Positions 1-8,664 of a stretch of DNA of 64,000 nt are shown in pieces. Numbering within the stretch: position 1 is the first letter of the stretch; every line of letters begins with the position of its first letter. The notes beneath the pieces were generated by a model that was given only the letters and a program-made list of their open reading frames with translations, was not told where the DNA came from and made no database searches. A program made the position numbers and the translations under genes. Source of the DNA: TMED27 sp050633165. GTDB taxonomy: Bacteria; Pseudomonadota; Alphaproteobacteria; Micavibrionales; Micavibrionaceae. Where the stretch lies: assembly GCA_050633165.1 (NCBI GenBank), contig JBOEFZ010000034.1, positions 15,367-79,366 of the forward strand. Reading direction: 5' to 3'.

Positions 1-357
1 ATGCAATGGAACGTCAACATCATCGAGATCAAAGAATCCCAAAAAAATGAAAGCGAATTGATCCTCGCTAAAACAAACCCAAGCGCAAAAATCATAGCCC
101 TTGATGAGCGCGGAACCTCCCTCCCCTCCCTAAAATTCGCCAATAAGATCAAAGAATTCCAAAATAGCGGCGCATCACACATCCAATTCATCATCGGCGG
201 CGCAGACGGCCTGTCCGATCAAATCCGCACCCGCGCCAACCTGCTCCTAAGCTTTGGTAAACAAACATGGCCGCATATGTTGGCACGCGTAATGCTAATC
301 GAACAAATCTACCGCACCCAACAAATCCTAAGCGGACACCCCTATCACCGCGAATGA
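1..357 (+). CDS. rlmH: 23S rRNA pseudouridine-1915 N3-methyltransferase RlmH (3' part)
   Basis: RlmH is a SPOUT-family methyltransferase that methylates pseudouridine 1915 in helix 69 of 23S rRNA, acting on the 70S ribosome. The visible 118 residues hold the SAM-binding knot region (IIGGADGLS), the later LARVMLIEQIYR helix and the terminal YHRE that closes nearly all family members. Full-length homologues have about 150-155 residues. The first visible Met aligns near residue 30 of the E. coli protein, so the ATG at base 1 is probably internal and the true start lies outside the window. The gene is convergent with the yibQ-like gene, with a repeat-filled gap between them. Confidence 0.9.
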   Translation: MQWNVNIIEIKESQKNESELILAKTNPSAKIIALDERGTSLPSLKFANKIKEFQNSGASHIQFIIGGADGLSDQIRTRANLLLSFGKQTWPHMLARVMLIEQIYRTQQILSGHPYHRE

Positions 358-372
358 GAAACCATCCCTTTT

Positions 373-400
373 TGTCATCCCGAGCGAAGCCGAGGGATCT
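373..400. repeat. REP-like palindrome, left flank of MITE-like element
   Basis: A hairpin of the form GTCATCCC...GGGATCTGA. It belongs to the same loose family as the palindromes at 557-594, 29308-29350, 30707-30733, 31031-31056 and 62723-62748. It lies in inverted orientation to the copy at 557-594, so the MITE-like element between them sits inside a larger imperfect inverted repeat. Confidence 0.6.
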
Positions 401-407
401 GACATAT

Positions 408-556
408 TATAGTCGTTAAAATTATGGTTTGGACAGCCATCGAAAATTATCAGCTTTTTGAAAAATACGACGCAGTGTACATGCGGTACATGAGGAGTAT
501 TTTTTCAAAAAACGGTAATTTGCAGACCTGTCCAAATCGTAAGTTTAATGACTATA
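408..556. mobile_element. MITE-like element with 29-bp terminal inverted repeats
   Basis: A 149-bp non-coding stretch bounded by TATAGTC...GACTATA. The left terminal repeat (408-436) and the reverse complement of the right one (528-556) match at 25 of 29 positions. Inside is a second dyad with core GTACATGCGGTACATGAG flanked by A/T-rich arms. It has no coding capacity of its own. The TATA ends and short length fit a miniature inverted-repeat element mobilised in trans, perhaps by a TA-targeting transposase. That assignment is inference, since no transposase lies in the window. Confidence 0.6.
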
Positions 557-594
557 GCAGATTCCTCCACGCGCTAACGCTTGGTCGGAATGAC
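557..594. repeat. REP-like palindrome, right flank of MITE-like element
   Basis: A hairpin CAGATTCC...GGAATGAC with an inner GCG/CGC stem. It is the inverted partner of the palindrome at 373-400. It sits just beyond the 3' end of the minus-strand deacetylase gene and may help end its transcript. Confidence 0.55.
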
Positions 595-618
595 GATGAG
601 GTTATTTTTCTACCCCAC

Positions 619-1704
619 TCACTCATTAAGCGCATACAAACCCTGCGCGCCTTCCGGCTCCCCTGCCGCTACAACAGGCGAAAGCAGCAATTCACTCACC
701 GGAACGACCTCAAACCCCCGCGCCTTAAGGCTAGGCAGCCACGCCATCAACGCCTCATACGTCACGCGCTTCGGATGTCCAATCGCAATCGCATACCCTT
801 TCTTGAGCGCAATCCGCTCCGCCTTGGCAAGCGCATTACGAACAAATTCCGGCGTTTCCTCATGATCCAAAAACACATCCCGCTCCGCATAATTCACACC
901 CACCGCCCGCGCCGCCTCCGCCGCGACCGAAGTGCTAATCGTCTTGGAATCCACATAAAACAACCCCCGCTCACGCAGCGCTGTCGTAACCCATCCCATA
1001 GCCTTGGAATTCTGCGTCAAACGGCTTCCCATATGGTTATTCAACCCCTTATACCCGTCAAACGCGGCAAAAGCTTTATCGAGCATCGCCTCAATCTCCG
1101 CCTTGCTCATCGCATCTTTCAACGCAATCGGTCCCGTATCAATCGCCCCATCCATCGGCTCCATCGGCATATGAATGATCAACTCATGCCCATGATCCCG
1201 CGCCCGCTTCGTCGCCTTCTCCAAATTCCCCGCATAGGGTAAGAATGCAAGCGTCAACGGCACACCCTCAACACCACTCATCGCGCGGGTCATCGGATAA
1301 TTCATCCCCATATCATCAATAATAATCGCAATCCGCGCCTTCTTTGATCCGGTATTTTGCAGCGCGTAAACAGGCGCAGGCTTCTTCTCTTCTTCCTGCC
1401 CACCCCGATTAAACTCCGCAACCAACGGATAGTTCTGAAGCGGCTTCAACAGCTGAAATACTATATTCTTCCGCGCCTTGGGCTGCGGCAAAGCCTCAAA
1501 CTCCTCCGCCTCAAACACATCACCAATCGACTCAAACTCAACCTTAACATCGGCCTCATTCCCCACCGCCGAAGGCTCCACAACCTCCGCCACAGGCGCA
1601 TCCGAAACCACAAACGCCTCCACCACCATCATCACCGCAATAACGATGACAATAACGACCAACAAACCCAAAGGATGAATAATTTGCGGAAAACGCCGAC
1701 TCAT
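619..1704 (-). CDS. Divergent polysaccharide deacetylase family protein (YibQ/DUF610)
   Basis: Homologues belong to the divergent polysaccharide deacetylase family (PF04748), which shares the NodB-like barrel but lacks some canonical metal ligands; the substrate is unsettled. The 361-residue protein has a membrane anchor near the N-terminus (LGLLVVIVIVIAVMMVV), an acidic, Ala/Val/Pro-rich periplasmic linker, then the catalytic-like domain with IAIIIDDMGMN, IIHMPMEP, NNHMGSRLT and GHPKRVTYEAL. The start at 1704 (MSRRFPQ) puts the anchor at the N-terminus. A longer frame to 1788 would run into trpG. In other alphaproteobacteria such genes follow envC and ctpA, which are missing here. It is divergent from trpG. 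Confidence 0.85.
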   Translation of the reverse strand: MSRRFPQIIHPLGLLVVIVIVIAVMMVVEAFVVSDAPVAEVVEPSAVGNEADVKVEFESIGDVFEAEEFEALPQPKARKNIVFQLLKPLQNYPLVAEFNRGGQEEEKKPAPVYALQNTGSKKARIAIIIDDMGMNYPMTRAMSGVEGVPLTLAFLPYAGNLEKATKRARDHGHELIIHMPMEPMDGAIDTGPIALKDAMSKAEIEAMLDKAFAAFDGYKGLNNHMGSRLTQNSKAMGWVTTALRERGLFYVDSKTISTSVAAEAARAVGVNYAERDVFLDHEETPEFVRNALAKAERIALKKGYAIAIGHPKRVTYEALMAWLPSLKARGFEVVPVSELLLSPVVAAGEPEGAQGLYALNE

Positions 1705-1759
1705 GTCCAAAATACTATCGCAAATAACCCTTGCGTTCCACTGCTTCAAAACGGCATAT

Positions 1760-2335
1760 ATGAAACCCATGATAACTTTGATCGACAATTACGACAGCTT
1801 CACCTACAACCTCGTCCAATACTTAGGCGATTTAGAGGTCGAAACACGCATCTACCGCAACGATAAAATCACGGTGGACGAAGTTTTAACCGAAAACCCA
1901 AAAGGCCTCATGATCTCCCCCGGCCCAAGCGACCCCGACAATGCCGGAATCTGCCTAAACCTCGTACACGCCGCCGCAAAGCATGACATCCCCCTCTTCG
2001 GCGTTTGCCTAGGCCACCAGACAATAGGCCAAGCCTTCGGCGGAAACATCATCAAAACCCCACCCATGCACGGCAAAACCAGCCAAATCACCCACACCAA
2101 CAAAAGCGCGTTTAAGGGCCTCCCCTCACCTCTCACCGTCACCCGCTATCACTCCCTCATCATCGAACGCGAAACCTGCCCCGACACCTTGCAAATCACC
2201 GCGCAAACCGACGATGGCATCATCATGGGCGTAGCCCACAAAACCAAACCCATCCACGGCGTCCAATTCCACCCCGAAAGCATCGCGACCGACCACGGCC
2301 ACCAAATGCTTCAAAACTTCATCGATATATTGTAA
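1760..2335 (+). CDS. trpG: Anthranilate synthase glutamine amidotransferase subunit
   Basis: TrpG releases ammonia from glutamine for TrpE, which makes anthranilate from chorismate, the first step of tryptophan synthesis. It has the class I glutaminase landmarks: IDNYDSFTYNLVQYLGD at the start, nucleophile Cys in GVCLGHQTIGQAFGG, and His-Glu in VQFHPESIATDHG. In-frame ATGs lie at 1760 and 1769. I chose 1760 because a weak AACGG precedes it at a suitable distance, but 1769 gives the more usual N-terminus. The first gene of a trpG-trpD-trpC run; trpE is not adjacent in this window. In some species this subunit also serves aminodeoxychorismate synthase. Confidence 0.93.
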   Translation: MKPMITLIDNYDSFTYNLVQYLGDLEVETRIYRNDKITVDEVLTENPKGLMISPGPSDPDNAGICLNLVHAAAKHDIPLFGVCLGHQTIGQAFGGNIIKTPPMHGKTSQITHTNKSAFKGLPSPLTVTRYHSLIIERETCPDTLQITAQTDDGIIMGVAHKTKPIHGVQFHPESIATDHGHQMLQNFIDIL

Positions 2336-2344
2336 AAGATATCT

Positions 2345-3340
2345 ATGCTACCCGACACAACCGCCCCCATCACCGAATCCGAAATGCGCACCGCCATGAC
2401 CACCATCATGAACGGCGAAGCCGCAGACACCCAAATCGCCCCCTTCCTCACCGCCATGAATGATCGTGGCGAAAGTGTTGAGGAAATCACCGGCGCCGCC
2501 AAAGCCATGCGCGAAAAAGTCATTCCCATCAACGCCCCCTACGGCGCGGTCGATTGCTGCGGCACTGGCGGCGATGCCTCCGGCACATACAACATCTCCA
2601 CCGCCGTCGCGCTCATCGCGGCATCCTGCGGCGTGCCAATCGCCAAACACGGCAACCGCGCCGCCAGCTCAAAATCCGGCGCCGCCGACGTCCTCGAAGC
2701 CTTAGGCGTAAATCTCGACCTCCCGCCCGATCGCCTCGAAGAAGCCCTAAAGCTCTACAATTTCGCCTTCCTCATGGCCCCAAACCATCACCCGAGCATG
2801 AAACACGTCGCCCCCGTACGAAAGCAACTAGGCCGCCGCACAATCTTCAACCTCCTCGGCCCCCTCGCCAACCCCGCCGGAACGCGCCTTCAACTCATCG
2901 GCGTATATGACGAAAAATGGCTAATCCCCATGGCGGAAACCCTGCAAAAGCTCGGCACAAAACGCGCATGGGTCGTGCATGGCACAGACGGCCTCGACGA
3001 AATCACCACCACGGCAGAAACCAAAATCGCTATCCTCGATGAAGGCCAAATCACCACAAAAACCCTCAGCCCCGATGATTTCGGCCTGCCTACCGCCGCA
3101 CCAGAATCCCTAAAAGGCGGCGATGCCGATGAAAACGCCACCGCCCTCCGTGCCCTCCTCGAAGGCCGCCAATGCAGCTACCGTGACATCGCTCTGGCCA
3201 ACGCCGCCGCCGTCCTGCTCATCGCCGGCAAAGCCGAAACCCTCAAAGAGGGCGTAGCCCTCGCCGCCGCAGAAATCGACAGCGGCCACACTTACCAAAC
3301 CCTAAAAGACTACATCCAATTCACAAGAGAAGCCCTATGA
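2345..3340 (+). CDS. trpD: Anthranilate phosphoribosyltransferase
   Basis: Transfers phosphoribose from PRPP to anthranilate, the second dedicated step of tryptophan synthesis, in the cytoplasm. The 331 residues carry the PRPP-binding CGTGGD motif near residue 75, the NISTA segment, KHGNRAASSKSGAAD, and RRTIFNLLGPLANPA, all diagnostic of the family at about its usual length. It begins 9 bp after trpG and its last four bases overlap the trpC start (ATGA), so the three genes are translationally linked. Confidence 0.96.
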   Translation: MLPDTTAPITESEMRTAMTTIMNGEAADTQIAPFLTAMNDRGESVEEITGAAKAMREKVIPINAPYGAVDCCGTGGDASGTYNISTAVALIAASCGVPIAKHGNRAASSKSGAADVLEALGVNLDLPPDRLEEALKLYNFAFLMAPNHHPSMKHVAPVRKQLGRRTIFNLLGPLANPAGTRLQLIGVYDEKWLIPMAETLQKLGTKRAWVVHGTDGLDEITTTAETKIAILDEGQITTKTLSPDDFGLPTAAPESLKGGDADENATALRALLEGRQCSYRDIALANAAAVLLIAGKAETLKEGVALAAAEIDSGHTYQTLKDYIQFTREAL

Positions 3341-4119
3341 GTAGCGTCCTAAACGAAATCTGCGCCCGCAAAGCCGAGCATGTCGCCGCGCAAAAGGCAA
3401 AAACCCCTCTAACAGAGCTCGAAGCACAAGCAAAAGCAGCCGAAGCCCCACGCGGCTTCATCAACGCCATAAAATCCGCACCTGACAAGGCCCTAATAGC
3501 AGAAGTCAAAAAAGCTTCCCCCAGCAAAGGCATCATCCGCGCCGATTTTAACCCCACCCAAATCGCCCGCATTTATGAGGATAACGGCGCAACCTGCCTC
3601 TCCGTCCTAACCGACGAGCCGTATTTCCAAGGGCACGATGAATACCTCAAAACCGTAAAATCCGAAGTCAAAATTCCCGTCTTGCGCAAAGATTTCATGA
3701 TCGACCCTTACCAAATCATCGAATCCCGCGCCCTTGGCGCCGATTGCATCCTCATCATCATGGCCGCCCTCTCCGACGCGCAAGCCAAAGAACTCTACGA
3801 CCTCTCAACCGCCCAAAACATGGATGTCCTCGTGGAGGTTCATAACGCCGAAGAACTGGAACGCGCCGCGCGACTTTCCCCCGCCATGATCGGCGTCAAT
3901 AACCGTAACCTCAAAACCCTAAAAGTCGATACCCAAACCAGCTTCGACCTCTTAGGCAGCATCCCCGACACCGCCATCAAAATCGCCGAAAGCGGCCTAG
4001 CCGATGCAAACGTCATAAATCGCCTAAATACCGCCGGCTACAACGGCTTCCTCATCGGCGAATCCCTCATGCGCGAACCCGACATCGCCGCCGCCATCAA
4101 AAACTTATTTGACACATAA
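3337..4119 (+). CDS. trpC: Indole-3-glycerol phosphate synthase
   Basis: Closes the indole ring from carboxyphenylamino-deoxyribulose phosphate with loss of CO2 and water. It is a TIM barrel of 260 residues. Catalytic Lys lies in AEVKKASPSKG and in VLRKDFMID; the phosphate-binding and ring-stacking segments are GVNNRNL and KIAESGL. It overlaps trpD by 4 bp. It is not fused to trpF, as it is in E. coli. The stop codon is followed within 4 bp by the LexA box of the next gene. Confidence 0.96.
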   Translation: MSSVLNEICARKAEHVAAQKAKTPLTELEAQAKAAEAPRGFINAIKSAPDKALIAEVKKASPSKGIIRADFNPTQIARIYEDNGATCLSVLTDEPYFQGHDEYLKTVKSEVKIPVLRKDFMIDPYQIIESRALGADCILIIMAALSDAQAKELYDLSTAQNMDVLVEVHNAEELERAARLSPAMIGVNNRNLKTLKVDTQTSFDLLGSIPDTAIKIAESGLADANVINRLNTAGYNGFLIGESLMREPDIAAAIKNLFDT

Positions 4120-4122
4120 GAT

Positions 4123-4137
4123 GAACTAAAGTAGAAC
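4123..4137 (+). promoter_or_regulatory. LexA (SOS) box of alphaproteobacterial type upstream of lexA
   Basis: The sequence reads GAAC, seven bases, GAAC. This direct repeat (GTTC-N7-GTTC on the other strand) is the known LexA operator of many alphaproteobacteria, and it differs from the palindromic CTGT-N8-ACAG box of gammaproteobacteria. It lies 60 bp before the lexA start, just after trpC, so autorepression of lexA is the natural reading. Confidence 0.75.
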
Positions 4138-4196
4138 AAAAGAGAAATATCCGAATCTCTACTGCGTTTATGATTTAGTCTTTGAAGGGGAAAACC

Positions 4197-4850
4197 ATGC
4201 TTACACGCAAACAACGCGAATTACTTTTGTTCATCCACGGGCGCTTACAAGAAGACGACGTTCCCCCTTCATTTGAGGAAATGAAAACCGCCCTCGGTCT
4301 CAAATCAAAATCCGGCATCCATAGATTAATCAGCGGCCTTGAAGAACGCGGCTACCTAAAACGCCTCCCCCACCGCGCCCGTGCCCTCGAAATCATAAAA
4401 CTCCCCGATAGCTTCGAAGAAACAAAAACCGTAGCAGACACCGTCCCCGCCGCCGCGAACGAAGATTACACCCCCATCCCCCTCTTGGGCAAAATCGCCG
4501 CCGGAACCCCGATCGAAGCCATCAGCCACGAACAAGATAACATTCCCGTCCCCCCATCCATGATGGGCTTTGGCGAACATTACGCCCTCACCGTTGATGG
4601 CGAATCCATGATTAAGGCCGGAATCAATGACGGCGACACGGTCATTATCGAACGCTGCAACACCGCCAATAACGGTGAAATCATCGTCGCACTCGTCGAT
4701 GGCGAAGAAGCCACCCTAAAACGCCTCCGCCGCGCAGGCGGCAAAATCGTCCTAGAACCCGAAAACGACGCCTTCGAACCCCAAATCCTAGAACCCGAAC
4801 GCGTCCAGATCCAAGGGCGTCTGGCAAGCCTCATGCGTACATACCATTAA
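4197..4850 (+). CDS. lexA: SOS repressor LexA
   Basis: LexA binds SOS operators through an N-terminal winged helix and cleaves itself when RecA filaments form on damaged DNA. The 217 residues show MLTRKQRELLLFIHGRL at the start, a DNA-reading helix near residues 38-55 (SKSGIHRLISGLEERGYL), the Ala102-Gly103 cleavage bond in IAAGTP, catalytic Ser137 (DGESM) and Lys175 (EATLKRL). I placed the start at ATG 4197, preceded by AAGGGG, rather than an upstream TTG. A GAAC-N7-GAAC box lies upstream. Its place between trpC and comEC is common in the class, though moaC/moeA often intervene and are absent here. Confidence 0.97.
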   Translation: MLTRKQRELLLFIHGRLQEDDVPPSFEEMKTALGLKSKSGIHRLISGLEERGYLKRLPHRARALEIIKLPDSFEETKTVADTVPAAANEDYTPIPLLGKIAAGTPIEAISHEQDNIPVPPSMMGFGEHYALTVDGESMIKAGINDGDTVIIERCNTANNGEIIVALVDGEEATLKRLRRAGGKIVLEPENDAFEPQILEPERVQIQGRLASLMRTYH

Positions 4851-5012
4851 GCAAAGCGCCGCAAGAGCGAGGTATCAGTAACATTGGCCTTGCCGCAATC
4901 TCCCCGCAAAAACCGTAATCTTCGCGTCCCTTGTCTCGGCGAAGCCCGAAGGGCGAAGACGAATTCGCGTTAAAAATCCCCAACACACTTGTTAAGACAG
5001 CATCCCGCCAAC

Positions 5013-7058
5013 CTAACGCGCAACCCACGGCCGATCCCCGCGATAATCCTCAACCCGCCGAACAATCACCGCACCATTCCGAACCTCAAAACTATGCGCC
5101 CCATGCCGATACACATCAAACCGCGTATATAAATCCGCCGCACAAACCGTATCCGGCGGTGAATATTTTGACAAAACCAAATCCGCCCACGCACATTCCG
5201 CCCGCAAAATATCCGCCCGATGATCCTTCAAATACGAAATCTTCACCCCTTCCACACCCATCCGGCACGCAAACCCGTCACAACGAACCCTAAAATCACC
5301 ATTTTCGAAACGCCCCTCTTTGGAAAAAGACTCCGCCGCCCCGATCTCCAATCCCGAAATCCGCTCCCAACTCTCCCGCACAAAACGCTCCTTCCGCCGA
5401 TCCGAAACATAGATTTGCCCATCCGCATCATCCCAAATCGCCACCAAATCAAATTTCGAAGAAATCGATGAAATTTGCGATTTAGCATCGAATGAAGCGA
5501 TAGAGAGCAGAAGAAACACGCAAGCAAAAACACCCCGCAACCACCCTTTCAAAATCGCCACCGAAAGCCCCGCAAACACAAAAAACACAAGCGCCAAAAC
5601 ATTCCATTGCGCCGTCCGCAGTACCGCCCCATCCATATCCGCCACAAAATGCGCCAAATACAAAACCGCCTGCAACCCCGGCTCCATAAGCATAAGCGTC
5701 CAACCCTCAAGCCCAAACGGCATCAAAAGCAACGCCAAAACCGCCAAGGGCATCACCCAAAACCCTAAAATAGGCACCGCCAAAACATTCGCCAAAACCC
5801 CGTAAACCGACAAAACCTGAAAATGATACAGCGTCAGAGGCGCCGTCCCGATGGTCGCCACAACACTCGTCATACAAACCCCGAGCACATAAAGCCCCAA
5901 ACGCCGCAGCCCCCCCGCGCTCCGCCGCCACCGCGCCCAAACGGGCCGCAACCAATCATAAAAAACAATCAACGCGGTTACGGCGGAAAACGACATCTGA
6001 AAACTCGCCGACATCAAACTTTCAGGAAAAAACAGCAATATCACCGCCGCCGCAAACGCCACCACCCGCAACGACATCGGCGATCGATCCAGCAATATCG
6101 CCAAAAACACAATCCCCACAGACAGCATCGCCCGCTGCGTCGGGATCGTCGCGCCCGCCAAAAACATGTAAAACAACGCACCAGCACACGCAAACACGGC
6201 GGCATATTTCTTAACCGGATAGCGCAGCGCAAAACCCGCAAATGCCGCCATCCCGAACCGCGCCGCCATAAATAAAAACCCCGAAAACAACCCGACATGC
6301 AGCCCCGAAATCGCCAACATATGCGCCAACCCCGCCGCACGAATCGCCTCCATATCCCCCTCATCCATCGCCGTACGCCGCCCAATCATCAACGCCTTGG
6401 CAAGCGCCGCGCTTGATCCCTCCAACGCGGCATTAATCCGCACCCCCACCGCATGCCGCAACCCTTCAAAATCAAACTGACGCGCAGGCACACTCTCTAA
6501 AACTTCCGGCGTTTTATACCCAAACCCAAGCGCCCCAATCGATTTAAAATACATAAAGCGCTGAAAATCAAAACCATCAGGAATCACCGGCGCAGAAGGC
6601 GCAGATAAATTCGCCAAAACCCGAACCCGCTGCCCCACCGCAAGCCCCTCAGGTTTCCAAACCTTCAACCGCACCTTCCGAGGCACATTCTCCGCCGCAA
6701 CGCCTTCAATCTCCACACCGGATAAAACCAACCGCGCGCCCTTTTCCAAATCCTCAATCGCCGAAATATCGCCAACAACATCAACAAATTCCAATTCGCG
6801 TTCCAAAAGCGGCGTATGAACCACCACACTCCGCCATTGCGCCGCACTAAACCCAACCCCCACCAACAATGCCGCATAAAGCAAATAATTCCGCCGCCAC
6901 ACCGCCAACCCAAATAACGGCAAAACACCACAAAGCCCCGCCCAAACCGGCGGCTCATTAGACAACGCAAAATACCCCGCAATCCCGATCGCCAATAAAA
7001 CAGGCACAAACAAAAACGCCTGCACCCGATGCGCCGCAATCTCATCACATAAAAACAT
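5013..7058 (-). CDS. comEC: ComEC/Rec2 family DNA-uptake channel protein
   Basis: ComEC-type proteins form the inner-membrane channel for single-stranded DNA uptake. The 681 residues begin with a DUF4131-like membrane region (residues 1-180), then the Competence domain, where ALMIGRRTAMD and LAHMLAISGLHVGLFSG are visible, followed by many hydrophobic helices to about residue 510. The soluble C-terminal region is short and shows no clear metallo-beta-lactamase HxHxDH motif, so the nuclease-like domain of longer ComECs looks degenerate or absent. The start at ATG 7058 is preferred to a TTG further up. It is divergent from gltX over 63 bp. No other competence genes are seen here. Confidence 0.87.
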   Translation of the reverse strand: MFLCDEIAAHRVQAFLFVPVLLAIGIAGYFALSNEPPVWAGLCGVLPLFGLAVWRRNYLLYAALLVGVGFSAAQWRSVVVHTPLLERELEFVDVVGDISAIEDLEKGARLVLSGVEIEGVAAENVPRKVRLKVWKPEGLAVGQRVRVLANLSAPSAPVIPDGFDFQRFMYFKSIGALGFGYKTPEVLESVPARQFDFEGLRHAVGVRINAALEGSSAALAKALMIGRRTAMDEGDMEAIRAAGLAHMLAISGLHVGLFSGFLFMAARFGMAAFAGFALRYPVKKYAAVFACAGALFYMFLAGATIPTQRAMLSVGIVFLAILLDRSPMSLRVVAFAAAVILLFFPESLMSASFQMSFSAVTALIVFYDWLRPVWARWRRSAGGLRRLGLYVLGVCMTSVVATIGTAPLTLYHFQVLSVYGVLANVLAVPILGFWVMPLAVLALLLMPFGLEGWTLMLMEPGLQAVLYLAHFVADMDGAVLRTAQWNVLALVFFVFAGLSVAILKGWLRGVFACVFLLLSIASFDAKSQISSISSKFDLVAIWDDADGQIYVSDRRKERFVRESWERISGLEIGAAESFSKEGRFENGDFRVRCDGFACRMGVEGVKISYLKDHRADILRAECAWADLVLSKYSPPDTVCAADLYTRFDVYRHGAHSFEVRNGAVIVRRVEDYRGDRPWVAR

Positions 7059-7121
7059 CCAAATTTTTGTTAAAACCTGCAAAAGAGTTGCGCCGTCCGG
7101 TTGTTAAAGCTAAAAACCTTT

Positions 7122-8522
7122 ATGACCCAAGAGAAACAAATTGTCACCCGCTTCCCTCCCTCCCCAACCGGCCTTATGCATATCGGCAATGCCCGCACGG
7201 CGCTGTTCAATTGGCTCTATGCCCGCGCAAATGGTGGGAAGTTTCTCATCCGGATCGAGGATACCGACCGCAAACGCCACTCCGAAGAAGCCGTGCAAGT
7301 CATCCTCGACGGCCTCGAATGGCTAGGCCTGAACTACGACAACGAACCACAATCCCAATTCGCCAACCGCCAAAGGCATATCGAAGTCGCCAACCAACTC
7401 CTCGCCACCGGCAAAGCCTATAAATGCTACTGCAGCCCCGAAGAGCTCGCCGAAATGCGTGAATCCGGCAACGGCTATAACCGCAAATGGCGCGATAACA
7501 CAGACACCCCACCCGAAGGCATCGATCCCGTCATCCGCATCAAAGCCCCCATGAGCGGCGAAACCACCATCCATGACGAAGTCCAAGGCGACGTCACCGT
7601 TAAAAATGATCAGCTCGATGATTTCATTATCCTGCGCAGTGATAACACACCAACCTACATGCTCTCCGTCGTTGTTGACGACCATGATATGGGCATCACG
7701 CACATAATTCGCGGCGATGACCACCTCAACAACGCCTTTCGCCAAAAAGTCATCTTTGACGCGATGGAATGGGCCACACCAATCTTCGCCCACACCCCGC
7801 TCATCCATGGCGCGGACGGTGCAAAATTCTCCAAACGCCACGGCGCGCAGAGCATCAAAGAATACGCCGATATGGGCTTCTTGCCGGAGGCAATGCGCAA
7901 TTACCTCATGCGCCTTGGCTGGGGTCATGGAGATGAGGAAATCATCCCCGACGCAAAGGCATTAGAGCTCTTCGACCTCTCCGGCATCGGCAAAGCTGCC
8001 GCCAAATTCGACTTCGCAAAGCTCGAAAACCTAAACGCGCATTACATCAATGAACTCTCCGCCGCAGAAATGATCGCGCACCTAACCCCTATTTACGCCG
8101 CGCAAGATGACCTTACCTTTGACACACAGACGCAAAAATGGATCACCGAGCATAGCGATGAGTTAAAGTCACGCAGCAAGACCCTCCCGCAACTAGCTGA
8201 GGATGCATCATTTTACGCCAAGCGCGCCCCCTTCGCCTATGACGCAAAGGCAGACGCATTACTGGATCAAGACGGTGTCACGACCCTATCCCACCTCAAA
8301 ACCGCCCTCGAAACCTTAAGCGATTGGAACGAAAGCGAAATCCAAAATGCATGCAAGAGTATCGCCGGCGAGCATAAAGAAGGAAAGCTCGGCAAAGTAG
8401 CCATGCCGTTGCGCGCCGCCCTAACCGGCACAACCACCTCCCCCTCAATCTTCAAAGCCGCAGAGATATTAGGCCGCGAGGAAGCCCTCACCCGCCTAAA
8501 CGCCGCCATCAACAGGCTATAG
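7122..8522 (+). CDS. gltX: Glutamyl-tRNA synthetase
   Basis: Charges tRNA-Glu in the cytoplasm, and in organisms that use the indirect route may also charge tRNA-Gln. The 466 residues contain the class I HIGH-like signature PPSPTGLMHIGNARTALFNW, the GluRS-specific RIEDTD, the internal HIIRGDDHLNNAFRQ and the KMSKS-equivalent KFSKRHGAQS. The C-terminal anticodon-binding domain is present. Start at ATG 7122 (MTQEKQIVTRF). Many alphaproteobacteria carry two gltX paralogues; which one this is cannot be told from the window. Confidence 0.96.
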   Translation: MTQEKQIVTRFPPSPTGLMHIGNARTALFNWLYARANGGKFLIRIEDTDRKRHSEEAVQVILDGLEWLGLNYDNEPQSQFANRQRHIEVANQLLATGKAYKCYCSPEELAEMRESGNGYNRKWRDNTDTPPEGIDPVIRIKAPMSGETTIHDEVQGDVTVKNDQLDDFIILRSDNTPTYMLSVVVDDHDMGITHIIRGDDHLNNAFRQKVIFDAMEWATPIFAHTPLIHGADGAKFSKRHGAQSIKEYADMGFLPEAMRNYLMRLGWGHGDEEIIPDAKALELFDLSGIGKAAAKFDFAKLENLNAHYINELSAAEMIAHLTPIYAAQDDLTFDTQTQKWITEHSDELKSRSKTLPQLAEDASFYAKRAPFAYDAKADALLDQDGVTTLSHLKTALETLSDWNESEIQNACKSIAGEHKEGKLGKVAMPLRAALTGTTTSPSIFKAAEILGREEALTRLNAAINRL

Positions 8523-8548
8523 TCGTTTGGATTAAGGATATGACTATA
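8518..8548. repeat. 31-bp TATAGTC...GACTATA palindrome, possible MITE remnant
   Basis: The outer bases (TATAGTCGTT on the left, ATGACTATA on the right) are the same as the two ends of the 149-bp element at 408-556, but only 12 bases separate them. It overlaps the gltX stop codon. It could be an internally deleted copy of that element, or an unrelated short dyad that helps end the gltX transcript. Confidence 0.45.
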
Positions 8549-8574
8549 TCCACAAACTTATCCACAAGTTCTGA

Positions 8575-8603
8575 TTGATATCACGGCGCATTAAGACTAT
8601 CCT
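8575..8603 (+). promoter_or_regulatory. Candidate sigma-70 promoter of gltA
   Basis: TTGATA and TATCCT separated by 17 bases, 62 bp before the gltA ATG. The spacing is ideal and each hexamer is recognisable. No operator site was identified around it. Confidence 0.4.
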
Positions 8604-8664
8604 AATAATGTTGTTCTAACATTGCGTATTCTTCGCAAACCTTCTGCACAAATTGGGGATCATA

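Noticed and set aside
424..1242. Open frame of 272 codons on the plus strand
   Set aside because: It lies antisense to the yibQ-like gene, is very rich in Arg and His, starts within the MITE-like element and matches no family; it is a shadow of the minus-strand gene.
619..1788. Longer yibQ-like start at 1788
   Set aside because: It would overlap the trpG start and put 28 residues before the membrane anchor.
4134..4148. A second LexA half-site pair starting at 4134
   Set aside because: GAAC is followed after seven bases by AAAT, not GAAC, so only the pair at 4123-4137 is reported.
4851..5012. Small RNA or terminator between lexA and comEC
   Set aside because: GCGAAG-like short repeats near 4920-4965 give no stable stem with a T tract; nothing further can be supported.
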